The notes under the pieces are model-generated. The model did no database searches, was not told where the DNA came from, and worked only from the letters and a program-made list of their open reading frames with translations. This document shows, piece by piece, positions 38,619 through 49,370 of a stretch of 64,000 bases of DNA. A program made the position numbers and the translations under genes. The stretch is from Atkinsonella hypoxylon (taxonomy: Eukaryota; Ascomycota; Sordariomycetes; Hypocreales; Clavicipitaceae). The stretch is taken from assembly GCA_000729835.1 (NCBI GenBank), contig JFHB01000104.1, positions 1-64,000 of the forward strand. The letters are read 5' to 3'. Numbering within the stretch: the stretch's first letter is position 1; each line of letters starts with the position of its first letter.

Positions 38619-41167
38619 AAGTGAAGAGAACCCAGACAGAGTCGAAAAGGAAGGGAAGGAGGGGGCTTGAATCATCAGAAAGTCCACCCACCCTCTTAAA
38701 CTTAAACCTCACCAGTCACCACATTACATTTCGCGCCTAGCCTTTGCGTCGCGGCCATGCCACCAGCCCGTGCCCTGAGCTCTCTTTTTCTTTTGTGTCG
38801 AGTCTCTCTGGCTCGCCAGCCAACTAGTCCAAGCCATCACTTCACCCACAACGCCATCCTCCGCCAACCTGCCCGTGTCGAGCTGATCCCCCACCGTTAT
38901 CAGCTCAAACGGGACGAACATCAGATATAATTCAAGACACTAGTTTGTTGCTAGTAGCTCTCCGTCGTAAAGCCGTCCTGCAAAACTGATATCTGATAGT
39001 GCGTAGGTATGTCCGTACGTGCTACGTTCAACAATTGAGACATGCCGAGCTGCTCCTCACGCCAAATATTGCCTACAGCCAGCACCAGAAGAAAAGTCAG
39101 CCTAGACTCTGACACTTCATCATTATGCCACGCAGATCTTGGTCCCCGAAATGACATATTGACCGGACCAGAGCGGTGCGACGGATTTGCTCGTGGAGGA
39201 GCACAAATGAACGGCGAAATACTCGGTGCAGGAACACTGCCGCAGTTGAATCGATCTAGCAGGCTCTTGTCCTTTATTCTACTCTTTAATCTTATTCCAC
39301 CAAAAAGAGGCATCTCTGCAGATGATTATACATTGATTTTCACAGATTTCGCCCATGGACCTACTATATAAGCCGCATTCTCCCATGTCCTGTCGCGAAG
39401 TTTTGCCATTGCCTGCTTCAGCTGAACGGCAGGCATCGCCACGGACCACTACACCTTGTTGCTGCTGCTGTACCTGATCTCATAGATCTCGGATCCAGTT
39501 GCTTGGGATTGCCTCATCCAGAGACAGTCATATCTATCTCCCTCAAGGGTCACGCCACGTCCTGATAATATGGATAATAGAGGACCGGCGACTCGTAACG
39601 GTCGACTGGCAAATTGCATTTCAAAACACCAGCCCCTGGTGAGACATTTCCATCTCGCCGAGAACACCCGACTTGGAGTTTAAGTCTCGCTGTGTCGTAA
39701 AGCAGTCCACCTCTTGAGACCAGGAGAGTTGGTTAATGGGAGTACGGAGTGCAAACCATCTTTCTGCTCCACCATATGTCCGTATGGCTTTTGAAGAACA
39801 GCGCTAAGGGTGGTGCCAGTGATGATCCCACTTGCAGTCACAACAATAGATGCGAATTGGCGACTTTACGACGTGCCTGACGAGGGGTAAAAGCAAGGCT
39901 AGTCTCTCGATGCTGTAGGTCTCACACACCGAGAGGGGCAGCAGAGAACTCCTCCGCTCCGCTCTAATCTTTCATTTAAAGGCACTATTAGTATGCCAAG
40001 GCTTTCGTCCGTCTTCATCTAGTCTGGATAATGATCAACCTCTAACTATTACAGGGCAGGTAAAGCATCGACTTGCTCAGCGGTCCCCTACAAGCCTTAT
40101 ACCCCGAGGCATGAAACCTCTTGACATTTCTCAGTGGCGTTCGAGTACGGTTTGTTATCTGACTGAGCCCATTGTTGTGACTATCAGACATTTTGAGTCT
40201 TCTACAGCTGGCAGTTCATGATGTGTCATTGTCCGATCAATGCATTGTCACGTAATATTACGTCTGGGTGCGCAGACTTCACCAAGCCGTCGTTTCGAGA
40301 GCTTTGAATAAGTGTACGGTCTTCCAACTCTCGCCTTAGCTATTAGGAAGCCTAAGACCAACGACAGGCTTGGTGTGGCATGAATCTAGAGTTCAGAAGA
40401 TTAGTCTTGTGGACTCCCGATCTAGTCTAGTTTAGCTGAATCATCGTGCAGGATCGTGGGCACCAGGCCCAAGCGATTGCCCCTCCCTTCCATGCTGGGG
40501 CAATCAGTAATAGGTCGTTGCAAAACTTTGCCACTGTCACCGTTGTTTACGGTTGTCTCCTGGTTGGTTGCTGAGGGAGGGCTATAGCCGATACGTGGCA
40601 AGCCCGTCCCTTCTGACGTCTCTTGCAAACTATCGTTGACCGCAACACCGTTCGAGTCTTTGTCCTAGGAGATCCAATGATGGTCCTTGTTCGTCTGTGA
40701 TTAGGTTGATGTCACTGAGGCTGCAATGGTATCTTGCCCTTTCTTCAACTGGAGACCTCAATTAGACAGTGGCGCTGCACATGAGCTATGGTAGGCTTGG
40801 ATCAGCAAAAATGGTGCTGAGGAAATCTTGGAAGTCTTGGGCAGGATGTCATTGTCGCCTGCTTTTTCATCGAATTAATTGACGGTTTTAAGCTTCTGTG
40901 GTGTCGTTGTCTTGGTACTCCTTCAATATCATGTTGCCAAACGTGTGCTGCCCAGGGCCTCTTGATTGGCTTCAAGTCAGTACTAGTGGTTAACATATGG
41001 CAGTGAGTAGTTAACTAGTTAGCAGTTAGCAGCGGCTTTAGCAGCAGGCATAGTTAATGCCGTGCTGGCTAGCATATTGATGCCAATAAGCCACGTGCAG
41101 TGGTTAAGCCACACTGTCACACTGTCCTACCAGACAGACTGCATAATGCCATTGTGCCAGAAGAAAA

Positions 41168-41340
41168 AGGCCAGGCCAGGCCAGGCCAGGCCCCACGTTC
41201 CCTTCAGATCAGCGAACGCTGGACCTGAGATTAGCCGTGTGCGTGCCCCCGTGCCATCGTGCCCTCGTGCCCTCGTGCCCCTGCCCGCCCTGCCCTGCCC
41301 TGCCCTGCCCTGCCCTGCCCGGCTTGGCTTGGCTTGGCTT
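41168..41340. repeat. Mosaic of GC-rich pentamer/octamer arrays
   Basis: In order: GGCCA repeats (41168-41190), CGTGCCCT-like repeats (about 41250-41280), TGCCC repeats (six copies, 41290-41320) and GGCTT x4 (41321-41340), then ccgtaaccgtaacc. Several different short units are expanded next to one another. Confidence 0.9.
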
Positions 41341-41452
41341 TCAGTTACCCGCAACCGTAACCGTAACCCCCTCTCTTCTCTCTCGACCACACGACACGAT
41401 GTCCCTTGGTAGCATTGAGCTTATCACAAAACGGTTGCCTAATCGCCCAACT

Positions 41453-41476
41453 AGGTACCTAGGTACCTAGGTACCT
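41453..41476. repeat. (AGGTACCT)3, each unit a palindrome
   Basis: Three exact tandem copies of an 8-bp self-complementary unit, followed by gtaggtgtaggta. Same motif class as 3929-3948 and 19187-19210. Confidence 0.93.
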
Positions 41477-41772
41477 GTAGGTGTAGGTATGAAATCCTGA
41501 CGATTGGCAAATGAGCTGTGTGCGCCCACGACAAGCGTCCCTGGTGTCCACAAGTGGTTCGTACGTTCTAGCCTAGGCTCGATACAACACCGATGCCCTT
41601 GCTTCCATTTGTCCCACTACCGAGTACGACAAGGGCGATATATTTGTCAGGCGTCGTCAGTTGCCATGCCTACCAGGCACGGAGCCACAATAGTTAGCCG
41701 GTGGTCACGCCTCGTCATGTGATTCCCAGTCCGAACACCCCTGTGACCTCTTTCCCCAGTTGTTCTTATGGC

Positions 41773-42580
41773 TTAGTTATGGCGGCAGCATGACTTGGGT
41801 TCTTGCTGTGAGTCTGGACGACTCCATCCCTTCTTGGCTCGTCTCGTCAGTAGTTCAATATTTCCGCCCTGCATGACGACATTGCTGCCCTGTAACTGAA
41901 CGCAGGTTGTTCCTTTAATGACTTGACTTTTGGTTTTGGATACTTTGTCAAGAATCATCCGTTTAGGGCTATCCAAGGCAGCGAGTTCGAGTTCGGAAGA
42001 CATAAAACCCATAGCGCAAGACATAAAAGATTGGGCGAATCTTTTTTTTCCCCTCATTGCTTCAATTCTTGATTTTGGTGGGGCTACAGCGATGATGAAA
42101 AAGGCATTGCCGGTCTATCTCTTTCGAAATCATGCCCTGTAGCTGATCATTTGGTTAGGAAACTCACACCAAATGCTACTCATATCCTACCGTTCGTTAC
42201 AGACACCAAGCTTACGTTGAGATTGTCCAGGGTCGAGGCTAAAGACAGGACTTGGCTTTCAAAGAAGAAGTTGTCTTTGAATTTAGAGTCTCAAGTACCA
42301 ATTATGGCCGTTCGTCATTGCTTTCTATTTCGCATCGTTTTTAAGAGGCTCCAACTGTCGCTCAGTTTCTCGCTTGAGCCGTAGCCAGGGTCGGCCACCT
42401 GAAACTTGAAGAGAACATGAAGTCGTCTGGGTTTCCCCGAGTTCTGCCCGAGTTCTGCAGAGAGAAAACTAGGCTCGATCGTTCTTTGCCCGTTCGGTGT
42501 CTCTGGAGCCATTGGTCATACCAATTCTTGATAATCTGGGATTCAAAGCCCGCATCAACGTCAAAGGTCTATCAGTCTTT
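41773..42580 (-). pseudogene. Possible relic of a coding region, unknown family
   Basis: Several minus-strand stretches read like protein but in different frames. About 42570-42490 gives FDVDAGFESQIIKNWYDQW. From the ATG at 42512 to about 42357 it reads PRRLHVLFKFQVADPGYGSS. 42281-42216 gives FKDNFFFESQVLSLASTL and is followed by GTAAGC. 42057-41773 includes KGTTCVQLQGSNVVMQGGNI. Introns join some but not all frames, so I suspect decay. The family is not recognised. It may instead be chance. Confidence 0.25.
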
Positions 42581-44233
42581 AACGTAAATAAGCAGTCGTA
42601 TCGACTGCCCATTTGAGCTAGCCACGGCTTCATTGCATTTCCCGACGCCAAGCATTACGGGTTCTATTTCGAGTATATTTACACTTGTGTCTGCGTCTGG
42701 AGTAGTTGAGCATTGAATTTAGTTACTCCTCTGTGGAGGACACAGATGGTACGATTTCTGTTCAAATACAAAGTCACGAAGCAGGACGCAAGAAATTTCT
42801 CAGGCGGTTGCAGATTAGTCAGTGCTTCTTTTATTGACGGTGAGAATGGATTATAGGAGCTCGAGCATGAACAATACATGCATGAAATATTGGCACGAGA
42901 TTCTTTTGACAGACTTTTGAGGTGGCACTGTACCTCAAGTTGTACGCACTGTATGTACTGTATCAATGCCCGCAACTAGTTATTGTAACGACCGCGGTGG
43001 GAACAAAGTCCTATACTTACTTCTTTCTACCCAGTCATGAATATGGGTGGATTCTGCATGCAAAGCTCGATATACACTTGAAGGGCCCATTACTACCGCT
43101 GCTCATTCAATGCACTAATGCGCGCACAAGAGCAAATACTGACATCGTTCCCGACATGTATATAGCAATCCACTGATACAGATTGGAATGCATCACTCAC
43201 GTCGTTGGCCAGGGAGGCTGTGTGCGTGCCTTGGACGATAATTCAATGATCGCGATCTGTTCATTTCTCGATCTACGATGGCCATCCATCTCCCCGCACA
43301 AGAGAAAGAGTCGGAGCTAGGGCTAGACTGCATTGCATATCCACCCGGCTTGGTCCCTAACCATAAGGCACTTCGTTGGCTCTGTCCTTTCCGCATCGCC
43401 AAACACCATTAGTCGCCAGCCTCCTAATGGATATATGTACCTTTATCTACCTGGACAAGTACGGAATAACCTGTTACTGGATTATAGTACTAGACCACGA
43501 GCTAGCGACGTTCCTTGGCATACGAATCGAGCAGCGACGAATATACGTCTAAGGCTGCATGAATGCGTTGACCAGAATTCCCCTTCCTTGGTAGCTTAAG
43601 GCTGCTGAATGACGATGGGCTTAATTGATAGAAGTAGCTTCTTTGTAACTTGGGACTTTCGCCAGGACTTATATTATATGTAGACTAGTATGGTAGAAGA
43701 TGTCTCTTTGTATACTTGCCCAGCTCCAGATCGTAATCGAAACAAAAAGTGTAGTCTTGGCATCAAAAAGATAGGGCAACCTGACTTCCACACCAAACCT
43801 GTTACCCAAACGGCTTACACACGAGCAGTACTATCCATCCATGGAGAGCCATCCCGCAGTATCATGACAAGACCCCGCTGACCGCGGTTCTGTAGGACCA
43901 TTCTTGTATCACGCCAATTTTGCCTTCATGCCTGACCTCTTTCCCCAAGTGAAGCTGCCGCGACTCTACTCCTAGCTGCCGAGATCACGTCTGGTTTACG
44001 CTGAATAGTAGAAGCGTCAGGCATACGCGACCGATGCACGACCCATTACCGCCACGGAAGGAATATGGTTGTAGATCAAAGTTCATGAATATCCCTGGCA
44101 AGAATTTCATGCACGCGGCTGGAGAGTCATCGGTGCCATGTCTCGACCAAGACAACAGGCCATGGCTCGATCTCCGCATCTCACTGTGAGCGATGATGTT
44201 ACATACACCGCAGGTAGCTTCATTTGCCATAGT

Positions 44234-46251
44234 CTAGGCCTCTTGGTCTTCAACTGCATCATCCGCGACGGCTGCAACCTCTCGGTCGACATCCATAAGG
44301 ACCTCATTCATTTCAGCTTCCGTTGCCTCCAGTCCCTCGGAGCTCATCAGCTTATTATCCTTATCCTCGGCTACAGATTGTCAGCATTCAATCACACACT
44401 CCATGGAATTTGGGCAAGTCAACATGGAGAAGGGTACAGTTGCGCGAGAGGCTTTCCTCCCCCCCTTCTCTTTAGAGCTAAGGACTTGCCAAGGACTTTG
44501 CAGGCAAGAAGAGGCTTGAACGTACTCTTGGGCTCAACGAGCAAGTTCTCCTGCACTTCACAGTCTGTGAGAACTGAATAATCACCAATGACACATCTCT
44601 TTCCCAGAATGCACTTTGTTAGTTTACATCCTTTCCCAACAATGACGCCGTCCATCAAGAGGCATTGTGATAGTTTGGCACCCTCATTTATCTGGCAATT
44701 GGCGCCTACAACAGATTCTTTAATGGCTGTTTTCTCTTCCACGGTGACATTCTCGCCAATCAGGCTGTCTGCTTTGGTGATTGTTGTCCGTGGCTTGACA
44801 CCTTCTGGGTAAGCAACCTTCCTGTTGTGCGCAAAAGGGGATCCCGCCTCCTGGCCCGCCTCCTCGATTGATTCGAGTTTAGCGAGTTGTAGAGAAGTGG
44901 CGAGGAGCAGTTGGGCCGTGTCTACCCGACGTATAGTTAGAGCTTGGTCTTGTCCTTGAGCTGAGTGGACATAGGCCAGCAACGGAGGCACATCTGTGCT
45001 TTGCTTCAGCACTCCTACTTGCTGTGCAGGCTTGACTCCGTCAGATGTCGTAGAGGCCTGTTTCCCAGTCGCCCCTTTTGCGGCACCTGAATCTGACCCT
45101 TGATTGGAGTTGACACTATCCGGCATGGAATCGCCGTCGTCTTCAGCAGTGATTTTGCTGCTGCACAAGGAAGGAATTTGAAGTTTGTCGGCAAGCCCCG
45201 TCTGCCAGCCTGCTTTCGCCCACCATCCGATCACATCCTCTCCAATGCTATCTAGTCGCTCATTTTCTTTGACAAAGTCCATAATCCAGCGAGGGAAGAT
45301 GTATATATGGGCGTCACGGTGGGAAGTGTACATGCGCAGGCGAGGGTGTGCTCGTAATAGCCCGTGGCGCAGAGGGAACGACTTCTTCTCCTCCATCATA
45401 TCATTGAGGGAGTCTGTAGGCATAGAATATGCCAGTTTCGATATATGAGAGAAGACAGATCCTTTCTCCACACCTTCGTGAGAGGACTGCAGTGGTGTTG
45501 TGGCGATGAAGTCAGTTTCTTCGCCCTTCACAGGCGGACTGGTCTTGGTGTCGTACCAAACACCTAGCCCACCGCTATGTTTAGCCTCGTGACCCTTTGC
45601 GCAAGTGCTGCTACCAAGAATATCCGCCAGACTGGCTGATTTGACCATCCATGCTTGGAGAAGCTTGTCACCACCAAGTTCACAAACCAGATCACACGGT
45701 AGGACGACAAAGTCTGTCTTGACGAGGTCATAAACTTCCGGAAGACGAAGGATTTCGGCGGTGCCGGTGTTTAGACCCAACTCTTTTGGTGATTGGATGT
45801 CTGGCCGAGGAAGAGGAAGACTGGTGAGGAATGGGTTTATGCTGAACGCTGAGCTCATGGCTTTGGCCGTAGAGGGGGGGCATATAAGTGTAATGTCTGT
45901 ATTGAGTTAGCAAACATGATTTGTCAGTCGTTATCCGCCCTTTGTCAATTTGTGTTTTTTTTGGGGGGTTTTGAGTATAAAACACAAGTACTCTTGTTAT
46001 GCACATGAAACTTTGCACAAGAGATATGCTAATGGAGGATGGCAACTGAGCTATCAGACGACAAGCCTACCTGTAATACCCATACGATGGCAGAAATCTA
46101 TAGGATACCAGACCATAGGTCGATTCGCAATCGGCAAAAGAGCCTTTGGGTGCTCATCAGGGTTTGACGTGAAGGTTGAGAAGGATGATCCTGGTCCACA
46201 AAGGATGAGTGCTTGGAGCCCTGTTGAGGGCATCGACATGGCATGGGGCAT
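44234..46251 (-). CDS. GCD1: Translation initiation factor eIF2B gamma subunit
   Basis: Exons (minus) 46251-46071, 45896-44526 and 44370-44234, giving 562 residues. Intron 1 (174 nt) joins GIT to DITLICPPS. Intron 2 (155 nt, GTACGT...TGCTGAC...CTGTAG) is easy to miss because exon 2 runs on to a stop at 44419. With it the C-terminus is EPKTEDKDNKLMSSEGLE plus an acidic tail, as expected for the family. The N-terminal nucleotidyltransferase-like domain (QALILCGPGSSFSTFT, PKALLPIANRPMVWYPI) is followed by a left-handed beta-helix made of hexapeptide-like repeats (SLIGENVTVEEKTAIKESVV, GVIVGKGCKLTKCILG). It is part of the eIF2B complex that recharges eIF2 with GTP. ATG at 46251 is chosen over the later in-frame ATG. 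Confidence 0.93.
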
Positions 46252-47164
46252 TTTCAACTGCTGCTCTGGCCAACGTGGGCAGATTACACAACTTTTGACC
46301 GTTCAGTTGGTTGATTTTAGAAATGTATCATGAACCTGCGAAGCCAAGAATCTGTGAACAATGTTGTGTTGTTGCGCCTTGGGCGGTTCACGCTGGCCGC
46401 TTGCAAAGAGTCATAGTCTCCCAAAATGGTGGGATACCCACGGTGCAACGTGTGGCTGTAATTCTGACGTATGGCTTTGCAGTGTGGCTCATGGATTATC
46501 GATAAGCAAAAGCTTGCTCTAGCACGTGCACGTGTACGGCTTGCCGGATGTTAAGGTACGGAGTAGATAGATGTTTACCTCGGCCAACATAAGAGGGGTC
46601 TACAGCTCAGTAGCCCACCAGGACTCGATCTTACCTGACCTGAGCCCTTGTTAAATACTACTATTGCTTTCTTAAATATTCCCTGTTGGAACAAAAAAAG
46701 TCTTGGAATCTTTCTTTTACTTGGGTTTGTTTATATTTTTTCTTAATTAATTCTAGATTTTTTATCTTAAAACATTAGCTAATTACTCCCTCGAATGCAT
46801 CCTGGTGAGTCTGCACTCAGTGGGCCAATCAGAAGAGTAGAACTACGCCACATAAATTCACAACATGCGTTGCTAGGCTGCTCGGCTGGCGACCCACAGC
46901 ATTGTTGACATTCGACAAGCACCAGCCACCAGCTTGTTTAACATCAAACAGGGCCTGATGCACGCCGTGTGCTACCCGCCTCGTAGGGTTATCAGTTAAC
47001 TATCTGCGACATCCAGCTCAAGGTCTTACATTGCGCCACCTACACGAACACCTTGTTGCTGGACACATCTCTGTCGATTGACGAGCCTCAATTGGACTTT
47101 GGGTTATCTCGCCTGGACAGACTGGACATTGAGATGCGACACTCCTTCTCTCCATAAATGTCAA
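46252..47164. other. Divergent promoter region (eIF2B gamma / Pex22-like)
   Basis: About 0.9 kb between two divergent genes, with an AT-rich central part (46660-46790). It contains tacggagtag near 46557. No gene seen. Confidence 0.6.
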
Positions 47165-48493
47165 ATGTCACCAAACGAACGTGGAGCCTCGCGTCGAGGA
47201 GTTTGGAGTCACTGGGTGCCTCTTGCTGTCACTGTCGCTGTTACCACTGTCGGGCTGGCCGCCTGGGCTTGGAGTCAGCGCGAGGATGAGGATGATAATG
47301 CTTTCGATCATGAGGTCGACTTGGACTATGAAAATGCTGATTACGGAGACAACCCGGCGTATGGGGCATCGAACCGCGACCCGAAGGCGCCTTACCAAGG
47401 ACCGCAACAACGCCCACAGCAAGCAAGCGATTCTGTGTCTTACGGAGTAGCCACTGCTGCCAACGATGTGTCGGCGTCGGGGTGGGGTGCACGAATGTCT
47501 GGCGCTTTACGACGAACACCGAGCCCTCAACAGTTCTTCGATTCGACTGGAAAGACAGTTGCAGCGGGAATGGCCGCTGCAGGCGCCGCCATGGGCAAGG
47601 CCCTGGCTTCTATTCGCGAAGAGGACAAGGCCTACGTCGAGAACCCCTGGTCCGAAGAGGCTGACGCGAAGAAAGAACGGGCTCCCACCTCAGGAGATAA
47701 GAGACGGAAGACGGTCGCCATTGTTGTTTCAGCAGATACCAAACTTTTAGATTTTGAGGATGATGGCACGCATGAACTTGCTGTACGTTGGAACTGACGC
47801 GAAGATGCTAAAGGACGTTACGAGGCTGATGCGGTTGCAGTCCATCTTATCTCACATTCCTCGCCACAACGACTTTTCCAGGATCAAGCTCTACATTTTG
47901 ATCTATGCTCCGGATCTGAAGGAGTCTATGCTGGATCGTACATCTAGTCATCTCCCGCCAAGATCACTAAGCTCGTCATTTTCTAACCTTAGTCATACTC
48001 AAGCCCAAACGCCTGGAGAGGAAGTCGAGGGCCCGTTGTAAGTCAAGTGGAGGATTACAACGATTAGCACATGCTGATAGCTGTTGACAGGATCTCTTCC
48101 ACGAATGCGGCGTACAATGCAGTCTACTCCCAAGCCCTTATCTTGGTGGAAAAGGAAACTGCCATCCTGCCGTTCACCACCCCCAATGGCCATGTTCATA
48201 TTCTCCGTCACATTCAGCCAGAAACTCTATATATGCAGGAATCCCTCAGTGGAGACAATGGCAGCATCATCACTAACCTCCAGACCTGGATGCGGCACGA
48301 CATTATTCTTGTTGTTGGCGCCGAGAGAGGGTCTGGTGGACTGGCTGACAGCGAGTCTGAAGCTGAGAGATCAGCTAAGCCCGCGAAATGGTGGCAAAAA
48401 CCTGAAAGAGTGGGACGCGGACGTGGAGTTGTCGTTGTTGATGGCATGCGGGTGCATGATGATTGGGCTCGACGAGTCCAGGGACGAGAGTAA
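47165..48493 (+). CDS. PEX22: Pex22-like peroxin
   Basis: Exons 47165-47782, 47841-48037 and 48091-48493, with introns of 58 and 53 nt, give 405 residues. A membrane anchor near the N-terminus (about 15-35, WVPLAVTVAVTTVGLAAWAW) is preceded by basic residues. A low-complexity linker follows. The cytosolic domain starts RRKTVAIVVSADTKLLDFED and includes RIKLYILIYAPDL, AAYNAVYSQALILVEKETAI and HVHILRHI. Pex22 anchors the ubiquitin-conjugating enzyme Pex4 at the peroxisome for receptor recycling. The ATG at 47165 places the anchor near the start; the longer in-frame extension upstream looks non-coding. Confidence 0.8.
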
Positions 48494-49370
48494 GACATGA
48501 ACAGCTCAGTATATAACTTGATCTATGATGTTGATAATCCCCCTTGGGTTTGGGGTGAAAAGCGGGGATAGGAGCCCATGTGCATGTGTTGTCTTCTTTA
48601 ATGATGAAATAAGAAGCCTGTATAGGTAGCGTTGTTGGTTTCGGTTTGAGGGTCGACATTCATGGTCCCTCGATCGCACTCGTGCATGCTGTGTGAATGT
48701 CTTCTTTTAGCTGACTCGGCAGGTATACAAAGCCGCACCTTGTATTTATTACTGTTCGCTAGACGCAAAGATTGAACGTGGCCACTCGAGTGATGTTTCG
48801 TCAGAACGCCTTGTGTACTGGACAGTGTTCATTCCGTATGATTGGTTTATTGTGTCACGTGACTCCCGGATGCGCATCTGTATGTCGACGGCGTCGGTCG
48901 CGGTAGTCAAGTGGAACCTCAAAAGATGAATTGCCTGGTATCACACGTGGAGCCAAACACTGCGCCGGCGTCACCTGTGTTAACATCGCAGTTCCAGCAA
49001 CGTCATTGTTGCCGTGTACTCATCTGCTATGGATCAATGAGGCTTCATTTGTGCCTTACTTCTCGTTGTACTTTCCACTACCCTGCACGGCCGAACCTTC
49101 CTACATTCGCTACTTGATCCACGCTCACGTCTCCGCAACCCACTAGCCTCGATCCCGACTCGCAACATCACCACATATCTACAGCCATCCGTGTCGGGCG
49201 TAGCGACATCATCCTTACCACCACCTCCATTATTAACCGCCCTCACGAGCCAGCCCGCGTTGGGGTATCAATGTCCGCGTCCATAGATCCTGCGCTCCAG
49301 TGATCAACAGCGGCGGAACTGCTGACTGCGCAGAAAGCGGTGCTTGCCGCGGACGGCATCGCGAGCCATC
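48494..49370. other. Intergenic region, Pex22-like 3' end to SPT20 promoter
   Basis: No gene supported. Right part (about 49060-49370) is CT/CA-rich and likely the SPT20 leader. Confidence 0.55.

Larger units (their letters stand above)
37659..44233. other. 6.6-kb gene-free upstream region of the C2H2 regulator
   Basis: This is the 5' side of the C2H2 gene and the 3' side of eIF2B gamma. It has no firm gene. On the regulator's strand there are short frames that could act as leader ORFs (38097-37765, 38687-38463) and a TATA-like tttatatc near 38290. Repeats: T19/G14 at 38584-38618, the mosaic at 41168-41340 and the AGGTACCT array at 41453-41476. A coding-like relic lies at about 41773-42580. 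Confidence 0.5.

Noticed and set aside
30556..44233. A biosynthetic or defence gene cluster hidden in the large gap
   Set aside because: No multi-exon frames with synthase, P450, NLR or transposase motifs were found on either strand.
44419..44525. eIF2B gamma ending at the TGA at 44419
   Set aside because: A GTACGT donor at 44525 and a CTGTAG acceptor at 44371 join to an exon whose product (KLMSSEGLE plus acidic tail) fits the family C-terminus better.
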